Shown here one piece after another: positions 7,477 to 13,662 of a stretch of 32,391 nt of DNA (position 1 is its first letter; each line of letters opens with the position of its first letter). The DNA is from a virus. The DNA lies in the IMG/VR virus record IMGVR_UViG_3300037502_001254, positions 1 through 32,391 of that record; one strand, 5' to 3'. A model generated the notes under the pieces. That model searched no databases. It was not told the origin of the DNA and saw only the letters and a program-made list of their open reading frames with translations. The position numbers were made by a program, and so were the translations under genes.

Positions 7477-7645
7477 TGTTCGAGCCGCATTAGAGTTGCG
7501 AAAGAAAATGCGAGAACATCGCAGATTAAGTAAAGCTATTGATGCAGATTATCGAGAATTAGATTTACAGTATGAAGATTTAGTTCAGAATTTTAATGTA
7601 TCAGAACAGAAAGAATTTATTAAAATATTAGAGGAGGTAAATTGA
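7463..7645 (+). CDS. Hypothetical small helical protein
   Basis: A 60-residue protein. ATG 7463 follows GAGAGGAGGA by about 9 bases; an upstream ATG at 7361 in the same frame lies within the previous gene and has no such site. It is almost wholly helical and charged, probably a coiled coil (LELRKKMREHRRLSKAI). The stop at 7643-7645 overlaps the ATG of the recombination gene. It may be an accessory to that protein, but this is only positional. Confidence 0.75.
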   Translation: MTSSNVRAALELRKKMREHRRLSKAIDADYRELDLQYEDLVQNFNVSEQKEFIKILEEVN

Positions 7646-8148
7646 TGGAAAAAAAAGATATTTTGAAAGATTATATAACAGTTAATGAGCGAATACTTAA
7701 GTTTTATGAACAATATCCAGATGGGCGAATCATCACTAACATCGTATCATGGGCAGAAGGCAGAATCGTGATGCAGGCGACCATATACCGCGACCATGAC
7801 ACTGAAAAAGCATTATCCATCGGACACGCCTACGAACAGGAGGGAAGCACTTATATAAACAAAACATCCGCACTTGAGAATTGCGAAACATCGGCGGTTG
7901 GCAGAGCGTTGGCATTGGCAGGATTCGAGATTAAAAAGTCCATAGCAAGCCGCGAAGAAGTAGAAGCCGCACAAGCGAAGCAGGAACAGCTCAAGAAGGA
8001 AGAAGCCGCGGAGATACCTGAAATCATCAAAGCATTGTATGAGGAAAAGTTTGGGAATCTTGAAAACTTTGAATTGAACATTAACAAACTCAAGGAACGC
8101 GGATTTACTTATGAGGAAATATATCAAAGGTTGGAGGGCAAAAAATGA
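7645..8148 (+). CDS. Putative ssDNA-annealing/recombination protein
   Basis: A 167-residue protein with GGAGG 7 bases before ATG 7645. The conserved block YPDGRI, then SIGHAYEQEGS, INKTSALENCETSAVGRALA and IASREEVE, defines a widespread phage family that nearly always sits beside SSB and is thought to act in single-strand annealing or as an accessory of it (ERF/Sak3-like group). The C-terminus is a charged helix. It is directly followed by SSB with a 4-base overlap, which supports a role on single-stranded DNA. The exact biochemical activity is inferred. Confidence 0.6.
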   Translation: MEKKDILKDYITVNERILKFYEQYPDGRIITNIVSWAEGRIVMQATIYRDHDTEKALSIGHAYEQEGSTYINKTSALENCETSAVGRALALAGFEIKKSIASREEVEAAQAKQEQLKKEEAAEIPEIIKALYEEKFGNLENFELNINKLKERGFTYEEIYQRLEGKK

Positions 8149-8444
8149 ACAGATTCGAACTGAAAGGTGCAATTTACGGCGAGCCAAGGTTATACGGAAG
8201 CGGAGAGAAAACAGTTTGTAAGGCACTTATAAAGACAGAAAAAAGTTTCATCAATGTAACAGCTTTTGCGGAAATATCACGCATTTTACATTCACATGGC
8301 AAGGGCGAAGAAATCCATTGTGAAGGCTCCATTAAATCGGGAAGTTATGAGAAGGATGGGAAAAAAATTTATACGCAAGATTTGGTCATTGAAAAGATTT
8401 ACGGAATCACCAAAAAAAATGAAATTGACGACTGGATGAAGTGA
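8145..8444 (+). CDS. ssb: Single-stranded DNA-binding protein
   Basis: A 99-residue OB-fold protein: KGAIYGEPRLYGSG, then VCKALIKTEKSFINVTAF, GEEIHCEGSIKSGSYEKDGK and TQDLVIEKI, in the order of bacterial SSB strands. It is shorter than host SSB. Instead of a long acidic tail it ends in EIDDWMK, so contact with host repair proteins through a DDxPF tip looks absent. It protects and organises single strands during phage replication and recombination and sits next to the annealing protein. Confidence 0.85.
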   Translation: MNRFELKGAIYGEPRLYGSGEKTVCKALIKTEKSFINVTAFAEISRILHSHGKGEEIHCEGSIKSGSYEKDGKKIYTQDLVIEKIYGITKKNEIDDWMK

Positions 8445-8445
8445 G

Positions 8446-8769
8446 ATGGAGTACCAGACAATAGCAAAAGAAATTATCGAATGCGTCAAAAGACTGAAGG
8501 AACAAGAGAAAACCCTTGCGGATGCCGCGAGGGAACGCGCAACAATGGAATCATCATATCGTAAAGCGTTCGCTGTCGAAATTATGAAACTAAAGCAAAT
8601 GGGCATACAAGCAAGCATTATAAAGGAGGTTGCACACGCAAATATCGCCGATATCGTATTACAGCGCGAGTTACAAGATTCACTTTTTACCGCCAAACGT
8701 GAAAGCATACGAGCCATCGAAACCGAAATTTCCGCATGGCAAACGATAGCGAAATTCTATGAGCGGTGA
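8446..8769 (+). CDS. Conserved helical phage protein, function unknown
   Basis: A 107-residue protein starting one base after the SSB stop with only a weak ribosome binding site, so it is probably coupled. The pattern LADAARERATMESSYRKAF, LKQMG, then VAHANIADIVLQRELQDS and ETEISAWQTIA matches a small helical family often found with SSB and recombination genes in phages of Gram-positive bacteria. The role is unknown. It overlaps the HNH gene by 11 bases. Confidence 0.75.
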   Translation: MEYQTIAKEIIECVKRLKEQEKTLADAARERATMESSYRKAFAVEIMKLKQMGIQASIIKEVAHANIADIVLQRELQDSLFTAKRESIRAIETEISAWQTIAKFYER

Positions 8770-9049
8770 ATATTCTAAGCAGTTTCAAACGCGCGGGAAA
8801 CGAGTAAAACAAACGCAACGCCAGAAGGGCGACATAAGCGCACAGACGCGGCGAGAAGTGCAGGAACGTAGTAATGGAGCTTGTGAGATATGCGACAGTC
8901 AGAGAGCCACGCAGATGGCTCATATTACGAGCAGGAAAAGAATCGAGCATAAGACAACCGCAGAAGATTTATTGCACGTATGCGTATCATGTCATCAATG
9001 GCTTGACCAGACAGCAGAAGGCAGAAAATACAAGGAGATGCGGAAATGA
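8759..9049 (+). CDS. HNH endonuclease
   Basis: A 96-residue protein with a basic N-terminus. Residues 40-83 carry an HNH motif: C42-x2-C45 (ACEIC), H55 in MAHITSR, and LLHVCVSCHQWLD with C75-x2-C78 and H79. The two Cys pairs would hold a structural zinc, and H55 and H79 belong to the nuclease core. It lies in the replication block, not next to terminase as in many HK97-like phages, so it is more likely a free-standing homing or recombination nuclease than a packaging factor. Confidence 0.85.
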   Translation: MSGEYSKQFQTRGKRVKQTQRQKGDISAQTRREVQERSNGACEICDSQRATQMAHITSRKRIEHKTTAEDLLHVCVSCHQWLDQTAEGRKYKEMRK

Positions 9050-9195
9050 GATTATGGTTATACGGCAAGCTACTTAATAGTATGCTTAAAACAAATCGTT
9101 ACAACAGATTTTATTTAAGATTGTGGGAATTATGGCACATTGAGAAAAGGAGGGTAGACATGCGGAATCGCAACAATCTTATGAATGATATATGA
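9046..9195 (+). CDS. Very small basic protein / coupling reading frame
   Basis: A 49-residue frame whose ATG overlaps the HNH stop. It is rich in Arg, Leu and Asn with no recognised motif. Inside it, a strong AAGGAGGG at 9147-9154 precedes an in-frame ATG at 9160, which would give only 11 residues. The stop at 9193-9195 falls just after the start of the next gene (9185). Its main job may be to carry ribosomes to that start, which has no ribosome binding site of its own. Confidence 0.5.
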   Translation: MRLWLYGKLLNSMLKTNRYNRFYLRLWELWHIEKRRVDMRNRNNLMNDI

Positions 9196-9673
9196 CTTTA
9201 ACGAGCAGTTGCAGAAAGGCGAACGTTATGAAGATGAATTAGATATTTTTTTTAGTCAATTTTATAAAATTAAAAAAGTTACGATGGATGAACAGCGGCA
9301 GGGATTCGATAGGATTTTTGTAAGACCAGACGGAACGCAATTGAAAATCGAATACAAATCAGATGACAAAGCACGCACAACAGGAAACTTTTTTATCGAG
9401 CTTTATAGCATGTATCCCACTAAAAAAGGATGGGCATACACAAGCCAAAGCGATTATATCATTTATTTATTAGTTGATTGGCGGATTTATGTGATTGATA
9501 CTCCAGATATGCGGCGATGGGTGGAGAAATGGAAATGTGAGGAACGTATCAGGCGATGCCGCAACAAAGATTATGAATCACAAGGTATACTATTGCCACT
9601 TAAAAGAATCGAAGTTGTAACAAAAAAAATATATGAAAAGGATGCAGACCAATGGAAACTTATTACACCGTGA
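9185..9673 (+). CDS. PD-(D/E)XK-like nuclease
   Basis: A 162-residue protein. FDRIFV with D42, followed by LKIEYKSD with E56 and K58, matches the D...ExK core of restriction-endonuclease-fold nucleases, and later strands (DYIIYLLVDWRIYVIDT) fit that fold. Such phage proteins are often resolvases or nucleases acting in replication, but the substrate cannot be told. The start overlaps the upstream 49-residue frame, so translation is probably coupled. The end overlaps the helix-turn-helix gene by 22 bases. Confidence 0.65.
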   Translation: MIYDFNEQLQKGERYEDELDIFFSQFYKIKKVTMDEQRQGFDRIFVRPDGTQLKIEYKSDDKARTTGNFFIELYSMYPTKKGWAYTSQSDYIIYLLVDWRIYVIDTPDMRRWVEKWKCEERIRRCRNKDYESQGILLPLKRIEVVTKKIYEKDADQWKLITP

Positions 9674-9816
9674 AAGAAGTAGCTAAAATTTTAGGAATGG
9701 CGGAAATTACAATCCGGCAATGGATGGGCAGGGGACAACTACAGTTTACCAAGTTTGGCACAAAAGCCGTACGAATCAGCAAAACAGAAGTTGAACGAAT
9801 CATCAATAACAAGTAG
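9652..9816 (+). CDS. Excisionase-type helix-turn-helix protein (first of pair)
   Basis: A 54-residue protein starting at ATG 9652 inside the end of the nuclease gene. YYTVKEVAKILGMAEITIRQW is followed by TKFGTKAVRISKTEVERIINN. This is the winged MerR/excisionase-like DNA-binding fold (helix-turn-helix_17 type) in minimal form. A second, related protein follows at 9898. With no integrase in the genome, a role as a small transcription or replication regulator is more likely than excision. A stable hairpin follows the stop. Confidence 0.8.
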   Translation: METYYTVKEVAKILGMAEITIRQWMGRGQLQFTKFGTKAVRISKTEVERIINNK

Positions 9817-9821
9817 TAAGC

Positions 9822-9849
9822 AGGGCATTGCATTTCGGTGCAGTGCCTT
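9822..9849 (+). terminator. Stable hairpin, possible terminator or attenuator
   Basis: GGCATTGCA at 9824-9832 pairs with TGCAGTGCC at 9839-9847 with a single G-T wobble; A and G before it can add pairs with the following TT. The 6-base loop is TTTCGG. The following TTTGTAAGTTTT is a poor T-run, so termination may be partial. A weak promoter-like pair, TTGTAA at 9849-9854 and TAAAAT at 9872-9877 with 17 bases between, follows before the next gene. Confidence 0.55.
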
Positions 9850-9897
9850 TGTAAGTTTTATAAAAATATTATAAAATAAAAAAAAGGAGTGATTAAA

Positions 9898-10059
9898 ATG
9901 AAGGTTTATAAGGTTAGAGAAGTTGCGGAAAAGTTAGCGGTGCATGAATTGACAATCCGAAATCGAATCAAAGAAGGAAAGATTCAAATTATTAAATTAA
10001 ACGGTCATACTATCAGGATTCCGCAATCGGAGCTTGATAGGTTATTGGAGGTGAAGTAA
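9898..10059 (+). CDS. Excisionase-type helix-turn-helix protein (second of pair)
   Basis: A 53-residue protein with AAAAGGAG 9 bases before the ATG. KVYKVREVAEKLAVHELTIR, then KIQIIKLNGHTIRIPQSELDR, is the same minimal winged helix as at 9652, so the two are probably paralogues. Its stop overlaps the start of the replisome organizer (TAATG), placing it in the same operon. It may regulate the replication genes or assist at the iterons 350 bases downstream. That role is inferred. Confidence 0.8.
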   Translation: MKVYKVREVAEKLAVHELTIRNRIKEGKIQIIKLNGHTIRIPQSELDRLLEVK

Positions 10060-10853
10060 TGGCAGTTAAAAGAATGTTTTCATTAAAAGTTATTGATACT
10101 GATTTATTCTTAGAAATGCCGATTTCAGCGAGATTGCTATATTATGATTTAGGTATGCGAGCCGATGATGACGGGTTCGTTTCATCACCTAAAAAAATAT
10201 CTAAAATGATAGGATGTTCCGAAGATGATTTTAAGATTCTATTGGCAAAAGGTTTTATAATCCCGTTTGAAACAGGAGTATGCGTTATAACACATTGGAA
10301 AATGAACAATTATATTCAAAAAGACCGCTATACAGCAACAATTTATAAATCAGAATTTGCTATGTTAACCGATAATGAAGGTGAATATGTTAGTAAAATG
10401 GATAGAAAATGTATACAGAATGATAACAAAATGTATACACAGATTAGTATAGATAAGAGTAGTATAGATAAGGTTAGTAAAGATAAGAAAAAACATAGTC
10501 CAGAAACAGAAGAAATCTTATCCTACTTGAACCTAAAAAGCGGTTCAAATTATAGGTTGATAGATACTAATTTGAAATTGATTGATGCAATCCTAAAAAA
10601 AGGTTACACCAAGGAAGATTGCATGACCGTAATCGATAAAAAAATGCAGGAATGGAGCGGAACCGATATGCAACAGTATCTAAGGCCACTAACATTATTT
10701 AGCTCGAAATTTGATGCATATCTCAATCAGCCGATGACCAGAAAAAGAAGTAACTTTGAGCAGACGCAAGACAATCTCAAAAACTTATATGATAAATATG
10801 GAGGGGAGCAGGATGGAGAAGAAAGAAGTAGTAAAAATATTTTCGATATTTAG
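10059..10853 (+). CDS. Phage replisome organizer (replication initiator)
   Basis: A 264-residue protein with GGAGG 7 bases before the ATG. Residues 1-90 form a winged-helix initiator domain (DTDLFLEMPISARLLYYDLG, ADDDGFV, KMIGCSEDDF). Residues about 150-235 match the conserved phage C-terminal domain Phg_2220_C (SYLNLKSGSNYR, DKKMQEWSGT, YLRPLTLFSSKFDAYLN). Such proteins bind the origin and recruit the helicase loader. The linker between the domains is encoded by iterons, as in other organizers whose origin lies inside the gene. The helicase loader gene follows with a 41-base overlap. Confidence 0.85.
   Translation: MAVKRMFSLKVIDTDLFLEMPISARLLYYDLGMRADDDGFVSSPKKISKMIGCSEDDFKILLAKGFIIPFETGVCVITHWKMNNYIQKDRYTATIYKSEFAMLTDNEGEYVSKMDRKCIQNDNKMYTQISIDKSSIDKVSKDKKKHSPETEEILSYLNLKSGSNYRLIDTNLKLIDAILKKGYTKEDCMTVIDKKMQEWSGTDMQQYLRPLTLFSSKFDAYLNQPMTRKRSNFEQTQDNLKNLYDKYGGEQDGEERSSKNIFDI
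10406..10487. other. Iteron cluster, probable replication origin
   Basis: AAAATGTATACA occurs at 10406-10417 and 10428-10439 (22 bases apart) and contains the 8-bp palindrome TGTATACA. Directly after it, AGTATAGATAAG occurs at 10446-10457 and 10461-10472, with AGTAAAGATAAG at 10476-10487, exactly 15 bases apart. The stretch is AT-rich and lies in the linker of the replisome organizer gene. Repeats in this position are known origins in several phages of Gram-positive bacteria; origin function here is inferred. Confidence 0.65.
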
Positions 10854-11301
10854 TGTGGTTTATCCGAAGTTTATCGAATCAGGCAAAGAAGAATTAATGT
10901 TAGAAGTATGGCACTCATTACTAAAAAATTATCCTTATGAGCTTGTAAAACACGCCGCAGAAACTCATATTAAATCATCAAGATTCGCACCAACAATTCA
11001 TGACATTATTCATCATATAACCGAATTTGAAAACATTGGTAAGCTTGACGGCATGAGCGCATGGGGAAAGGTCCTTAAAGCTATAAGGGATTATGGATAT
11101 TACCGCGAAGCCGAAGCACTGCAGAGCATGCCGCCAGAAGTGGCAGGAGTAGTAAAAGCGATGGGATGGCAGACACTTTGCATGAGCGAAAACGAAATCG
11201 CCGACCGCGCACATTTTATCAAAGCTTATGACACGATGCAGAAGCGGGAACAGCAGGTTGCGCTCATGGGCGGAAATGATTATTTAAAATTAGGGAGATG
11301 A
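10813..11301 (+). CDS. Helicase loader (G40P-loader/inhibitor family)
   Basis: A 162-residue protein. ATG 10813 is chosen because AGGGGAGCAGG precedes it; an upstream in-frame start at 10756 lies deep in the organizer gene. The N-terminal 70 residues (VVYPKF, VWHSLLKNYPYELVKHA, RFAPTIHDII) match the loader-and-inhibitor-of-G40P domain, and the C-terminal half contains AWGKVLKAIRDYGYY, AMGWQTLCMSEN and DRAHFIKAYD, typical of the family. It loads the replicative helicase at the origin. No phage helicase gene is seen, so it probably acts on the host DnaB-type helicase. Confidence 0.85.
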   Translation: MEKKEVVKIFSIFSVVYPKFIESGKEELMLEVWHSLLKNYPYELVKHAAETHIKSSRFAPTIHDIIHHITEFENIGKLDGMSAWGKVLKAIRDYGYYREAEALQSMPPEVAGVVKAMGWQTLCMSENEIADRAHFIKAYDTMQKREQQVALMGGNDYLKLGR

Positions 11302-11305
11302 CAAA

Positions 11306-12235
11306 ATGGAAAAGAATGTTTTATGTATAAGCGGTGGAAAGGATTCAACGGCGTTGTGGATTTATGCAACAAAAGTTTTAAAAAAAGAAGTTATGCCGAT
11401 TTTTTGTGATACAGGAAATGAACATCCGATGACTTATGAATATTTAGATTATTTACAATCCAAGTTAGGTAATTTAAAAATTATTAAACCAGATTTTACT
11501 CAACAGATAATAAGAAAAAGAAAATACGTTCAAGAAAATTGGAAAGATGATTTTTTGAAAATGGGAAAAACTGAAGAAGAAGCTGAAGAAATTATTAAAA
11601 AAGTTATTGAGATTTTAGTTCCGACAGGCAATCCTTTCTTAGATTTATGCATTTGGAAAAGCCGCTTTCCAAGCAGTCAAGCACGTTTCTGTACAACAGA
11701 ATTAAAAGTTATTCCTACGATAGAACAGATTTATTTACCTTTACTAGAACAAGGTCATGAAGTATATTCGTGGGTTGGAGTAAGAGCCGATGAAAGTCAA
11801 GCAAGAGCAAAACTAGAAGAATATGAAGCATTGCCAGAAGGTTATACAGTTTATAGACCGCTTTTAAAATGGACTGTTCAAGATGTTTTTGAAATACACA
11901 AAAAATATGATATAGAACCAAATCCATTGTATAAACAAGGGATGAAGCGAGTTGGTTGTATGCCTTGCATACATGCAAACAAAGAGGAATTATTTGAAAT
12001 TTCATTAAGATTCAAGCAAGAAATAGAACGAATTGCGGAATGGGAAAAAATTGTAGGCAAAGCATCAAAACGGCAACGCTCATCTTTTTTTATCCACAGT
12101 GATGATGATGATAGAAGTGATATTCACAAGTGGGTTGAATGGTCAAAAACATCATACGGCGGAAAGCAATATGATTTATTCAAAAGTAGTTCAGAAGTCC
12201 TGCAATGTTCTTCAATTTATGGATTATGCGAATAG
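11306..12235 (+). CDS. PP-loop enzyme of the PAPS reductase family
   Basis: A 309-residue protein with a PP-loop ATP-binding motif SGGKDS at residues 9-14, followed by a PAPS-reductase-like layout: FCDTGNEHPMTYEYL, then WVGVRADESQAR and a Cys pair in VGCMPCIHA. The family includes APS/PAPS reductases and sulfurtransferases such as DndC. In phages these enzymes are common, but their substrate is mostly unknown. No dnd cluster genes are near, so a DNA sulfur modification role cannot be claimed. It sits between the helicase loader and the RusA resolvase. Confidence 0.82.
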   Translation: MEKNVLCISGGKDSTALWIYATKVLKKEVMPIFCDTGNEHPMTYEYLDYLQSKLGNLKIIKPDFTQQIIRKRKYVQENWKDDFLKMGKTEEEAEEIIKKVIEILVPTGNPFLDLCIWKSRFPSSQARFCTTELKVIPTIEQIYLPLLEQGHEVYSWVGVRADESQARAKLEEYEALPEGYTVYRPLLKWTVQDVFEIHKKYDIEPNPLYKQGMKRVGCMPCIHANKEELFEISLRFKQEIERIAEWEKIVGKASKRQRSSFFIHSDDDDRSDIHKWVEWSKTSYGGKQYDLFKSSSEVLQCSSIYGLCE

Positions 12236-12245
12236 GAGATGAAAA

Positions 12246-12623
12246 ATGAAACCATTAATACTTAAATTACCACCATCGGTCAATCATATGTACATTAACG
12301 CAAAGATACGCGGCAGGAACATGCGAATCCTAAACAAGTATGCAAATGATTGGTACAAGGATGCACTAGAAAAAACTATCGCTTATGTGGAAGAATCACG
12401 ATGGGAAACAGCAGACGAAAAGATTATTTTGGAATTGTATTTTTATTATCCCAATGCACGATTGAGAGATTCACATAATACATTAAAGATTCTTTTGGAT
12501 TTGTTGGAGCGTGGTAGGATTTACACCAATGACAAATACGCATTGCCGCGAGTTATGGACTTCACTCTAGATAAGGCGCATCCGCGAGTTGAAATCTTTT
12601 TAAAAAAGATGGCGAATAATTAA
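12246..12623 (+). CDS. RusA-type Holliday junction resolvase
   Basis: A 125-residue protein with AGGAGATG shortly before the ATG. It begins with LPPSVNHMY and carries RDSHNTLKILLDLLE and YTNDKYALPR. Against E. coli RusA, D75 and D96 stand for the catalytic D70 and D91 and K81 for K76, but the D72 position is His (H77). DxHN variants seem common in Bacillota phages, so activity is still likely. It resolves recombination or replication branches before packaging. It ends 10 bases before promoter P2. Confidence 0.85.
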   Translation: MKPLILKLPPSVNHMYINAKIRGRNMRILNKYANDWYKDALEKTIAYVEESRWETADEKIILELYFYYPNARLRDSHNTLKILLDLLERGRIYTNDKYALPRVMDFTLDKAHPRVEIFLKKMANN

Positions 12624-12632
12624 AAATAGTGC

Positions 12633-12662
12633 TTTACATATAATAACATAGTATGATAAAAT
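12633..12662 (+). promoter_or_regulatory. Promoter P2 of the second small-gene cassette
   Basis: TTTACA at 12633-12638 and TAAAAT at 12657-12662 are 18 bases apart, the same spacing as P1. GGCATAGCC at 12665-12673 again lies around the expected start, followed by AAAAAGGAGATGA. The shared blocks with P1 are clearly more than chance. The -10 box differs from P1 (TAAAAT against TATAAT), so P2 may be weaker. Confidence 0.82.
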
Positions 12663-12692
12663 TAGGCATAGCCGAAAAAGGAGATGAACACA

Positions 12693-12995
12693 ATGAACAA
12701 ATACGATGCATATTGGGCAGAGCAACAAAAGAAAGCAGAAGCCAAAAAAGAACAAGCAAGAATCAAAAAAGAAGAAGAAAAGAAAGCAATGATGAAAGAT
12801 GTAAAGCTAGAAGGCGAACACGAATTAACAGGAAAGACAAAAGCAGGAAAAGAAGTAAAATTTGAAAAGTGTTGGGGAGTAAGCAAGCAAAGTCGATGGG
12901 CAGGCACTTTATCAGTAAAGCAAGATGGAGAATGGGTTACAGTATTCACAAAAGGCTACGAAAGCAAAGCACTTCAATGGATGGCGAAAAACTAA
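12693..12995 (+). CDS. Hypothetical charged coiled-coil protein
   Basis: A 100-residue protein and the first gene behind P2. ATG 12693 is 9 bases from AGGAG (12679-12683); the in-frame ATG 12684 touches that site and cannot be used normally. Residues 1-40 are almost only Lys, Glu, Ala and Gln, a long charged helix. Residues 45-100 are a compact Trp- and Lys-rich region (CWGVSKQSRWAGTLSVKQDG, WVTVFTKGY). No family is recognised. The start arrangement mirrors that of the first gene after P1. Confidence 0.8.
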   Translation: MNKYDAYWAEQQKKAEAKKEQARIKKEEEKKAMMKDVKLEGEHELTGKTKAGKEVKFEKCWGVSKQSRWAGTLSVKQDGEWVTVFTKGYESKALQWMAKN

Positions 12996-13000
12996 AAGCG

Positions 13001-13020
13001 AGGCGGTGTAACAGCCGCCT
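13001..13020 (+). promoter_or_regulatory. 5'-UTR hairpin element H4
   Basis: AGGCGG at 13001-13006 pairs with CCGCCT at 13015-13020 around the 8-base loop TGTAACAG. Compared with H1, the outer G-C pair is A-T, so the stem is kept by a paired change. AATCAATAAAAGGAGG follows and leads to the ATG at 13045. Confidence 0.78.
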
Positions 13021-13044
13021 AATCAATAAAAGGAGGTGAACAAA

Positions 13045-13197
13045 ATGGAGAAATTAGAACAACAAATAGTAGATAGAATTGAATCATTAATTGATTTTTT
13101 GACAGAAGGTGAATTAGATACAGTAGAAAAGGCTAGAATCAAAGGAATGATACAAGGATTAGAAAATGTAATTGTGATGATGAACAGATTGAAATAA
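13045..13197 (+). CDS. Small helical protein, 50 residues
   Basis: An AAAAGGAGGTGA site precedes the ATG. The protein is two amphipathic helices (LEQQIVDRIESLIDFLTEGE and KARIKGMIQGLENVIVMMN) with a short turn, a helical-hairpin pattern that often dimerises. No family is recognised. It is too short for many gene finders but has its own hairpin (H4) and an excellent ribosome binding site. Confidence 0.75.
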   Translation: MEKLEQQIVDRIESLIDFLTEGELDTVEKARIKGMIQGLENVIVMMNRLK

Positions 13198-13208
13198 TCA
13201 AAGCATGC

Positions 13209-13222
13209 CGATGTAAATATCG
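13209..13222 (+). promoter_or_regulatory. 5'-UTR hairpin element H5 (degenerate)
   Basis: CGAT at 13209-13212 pairs with ATCG at 13219-13222. The loop region TGTAAATA resembles the TGTAAMAG loops of H4 and H6, and the flanks (GCATGCCGA before, CAATCAATCAAAGGAGG after) match the other elements, but the outer stem is lost. Confidence 0.55.
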
Positions 13223-13248
13223 TTCAATCAATCAAAGGAGGTGAGCAA

Positions 13249-13389
13249 ATGAAAAAGACATGGGATGAAATCACACTTGACGAAATCATCAACGGATTCG
13301 GAGAAACTGAATTAATGGATGAGGACATCGCAACAGGAATGACAGACGAAGACATCAGCGAATGGGTATATGGATGGATGCAAGGTTAA
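13249..13389 (+). CDS. Small acidic protein, 46 residues
   Basis: AAAGGAGGTGA precedes the ATG by a normal distance. The protein is strongly acidic (about 15 Asp and Glu in 46) with aromatic residues near the end (SEWVYGWMQG). Small acidic phage proteins often act by binding host factors or mimicking DNA, but nothing here proves that. It lies between H5 and H6. Confidence 0.72.
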   Translation: MKKTWDEITLDEIINGFGETELMDEDIATGMTDEDISEWVYGWMQG

Positions 13390-13397
13390 TCACAGCA

Positions 13398-13417
13398 GGG
13401 CGGTGTAAAAGCCGCCT
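13398..13417 (+). promoter_or_regulatory. 5'-UTR hairpin element H6
   Basis: GGGCGG at 13398-13403 pairs with CCGCCT at 13412-13417 (outer pair G-T) around the loop TGTAAAAG, one base different from H4. ACCAAATCAAAGGAG follows and leads to the start at 13441. Confidence 0.77.
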
Positions 13418-13440
13418 ACCAAATCAAAGGAGCGATGAAG

Positions 13441-13650
13441 ATGTTCACAACAGTATTACAAGCAACGTATACTAATCAAGATGGCGACAAACTAGAATTT
13501 CTTTTTACGGATTATGCAGAGTTCAAAGCAAAATTCAAACTGCACGATGAATTGATTGAAGAAGGTTTCGAGCTTGAATTTGAAGATGTTTTAAGCACCA
13601 GAGATTGCGAGTACGAAGATATTGAAGCATTGGAATACAAGGATTGCTAA
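13441..13650 (+). CDS. Hypothetical acidic protein
   Basis: A 69-residue protein. ATG 13441 is 8 bases from AGGAG (13428-13432), while the in-frame ATG 13435 is only 2 bases away, so 13441 is preferred. It starts with two beta strands (TVLQATYT, KLEFLFTDY) and ends in an acidic helical part (ELIEEGFELEFEDV). Two Cys near the end are 13 residues apart. No family is recognised. Confidence 0.77.
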   Translation: MFTTVLQATYTNQDGDKLEFLFTDYAEFKAKFKLHDELIEEGFELEFEDVLSTRDCEYEDIEALEYKDC

Positions 13651-13662
13651 TCACACAGCCGA

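Noticed and set aside
12246-12623. RusA as an inactive relic because His replaces one catalytic Asp
   Set aside because: The other catalytic positions (D75, K81, D96) are present, and the DxHN form seems to recur in phages of Bacillota, so it is more likely a subfamily trait.
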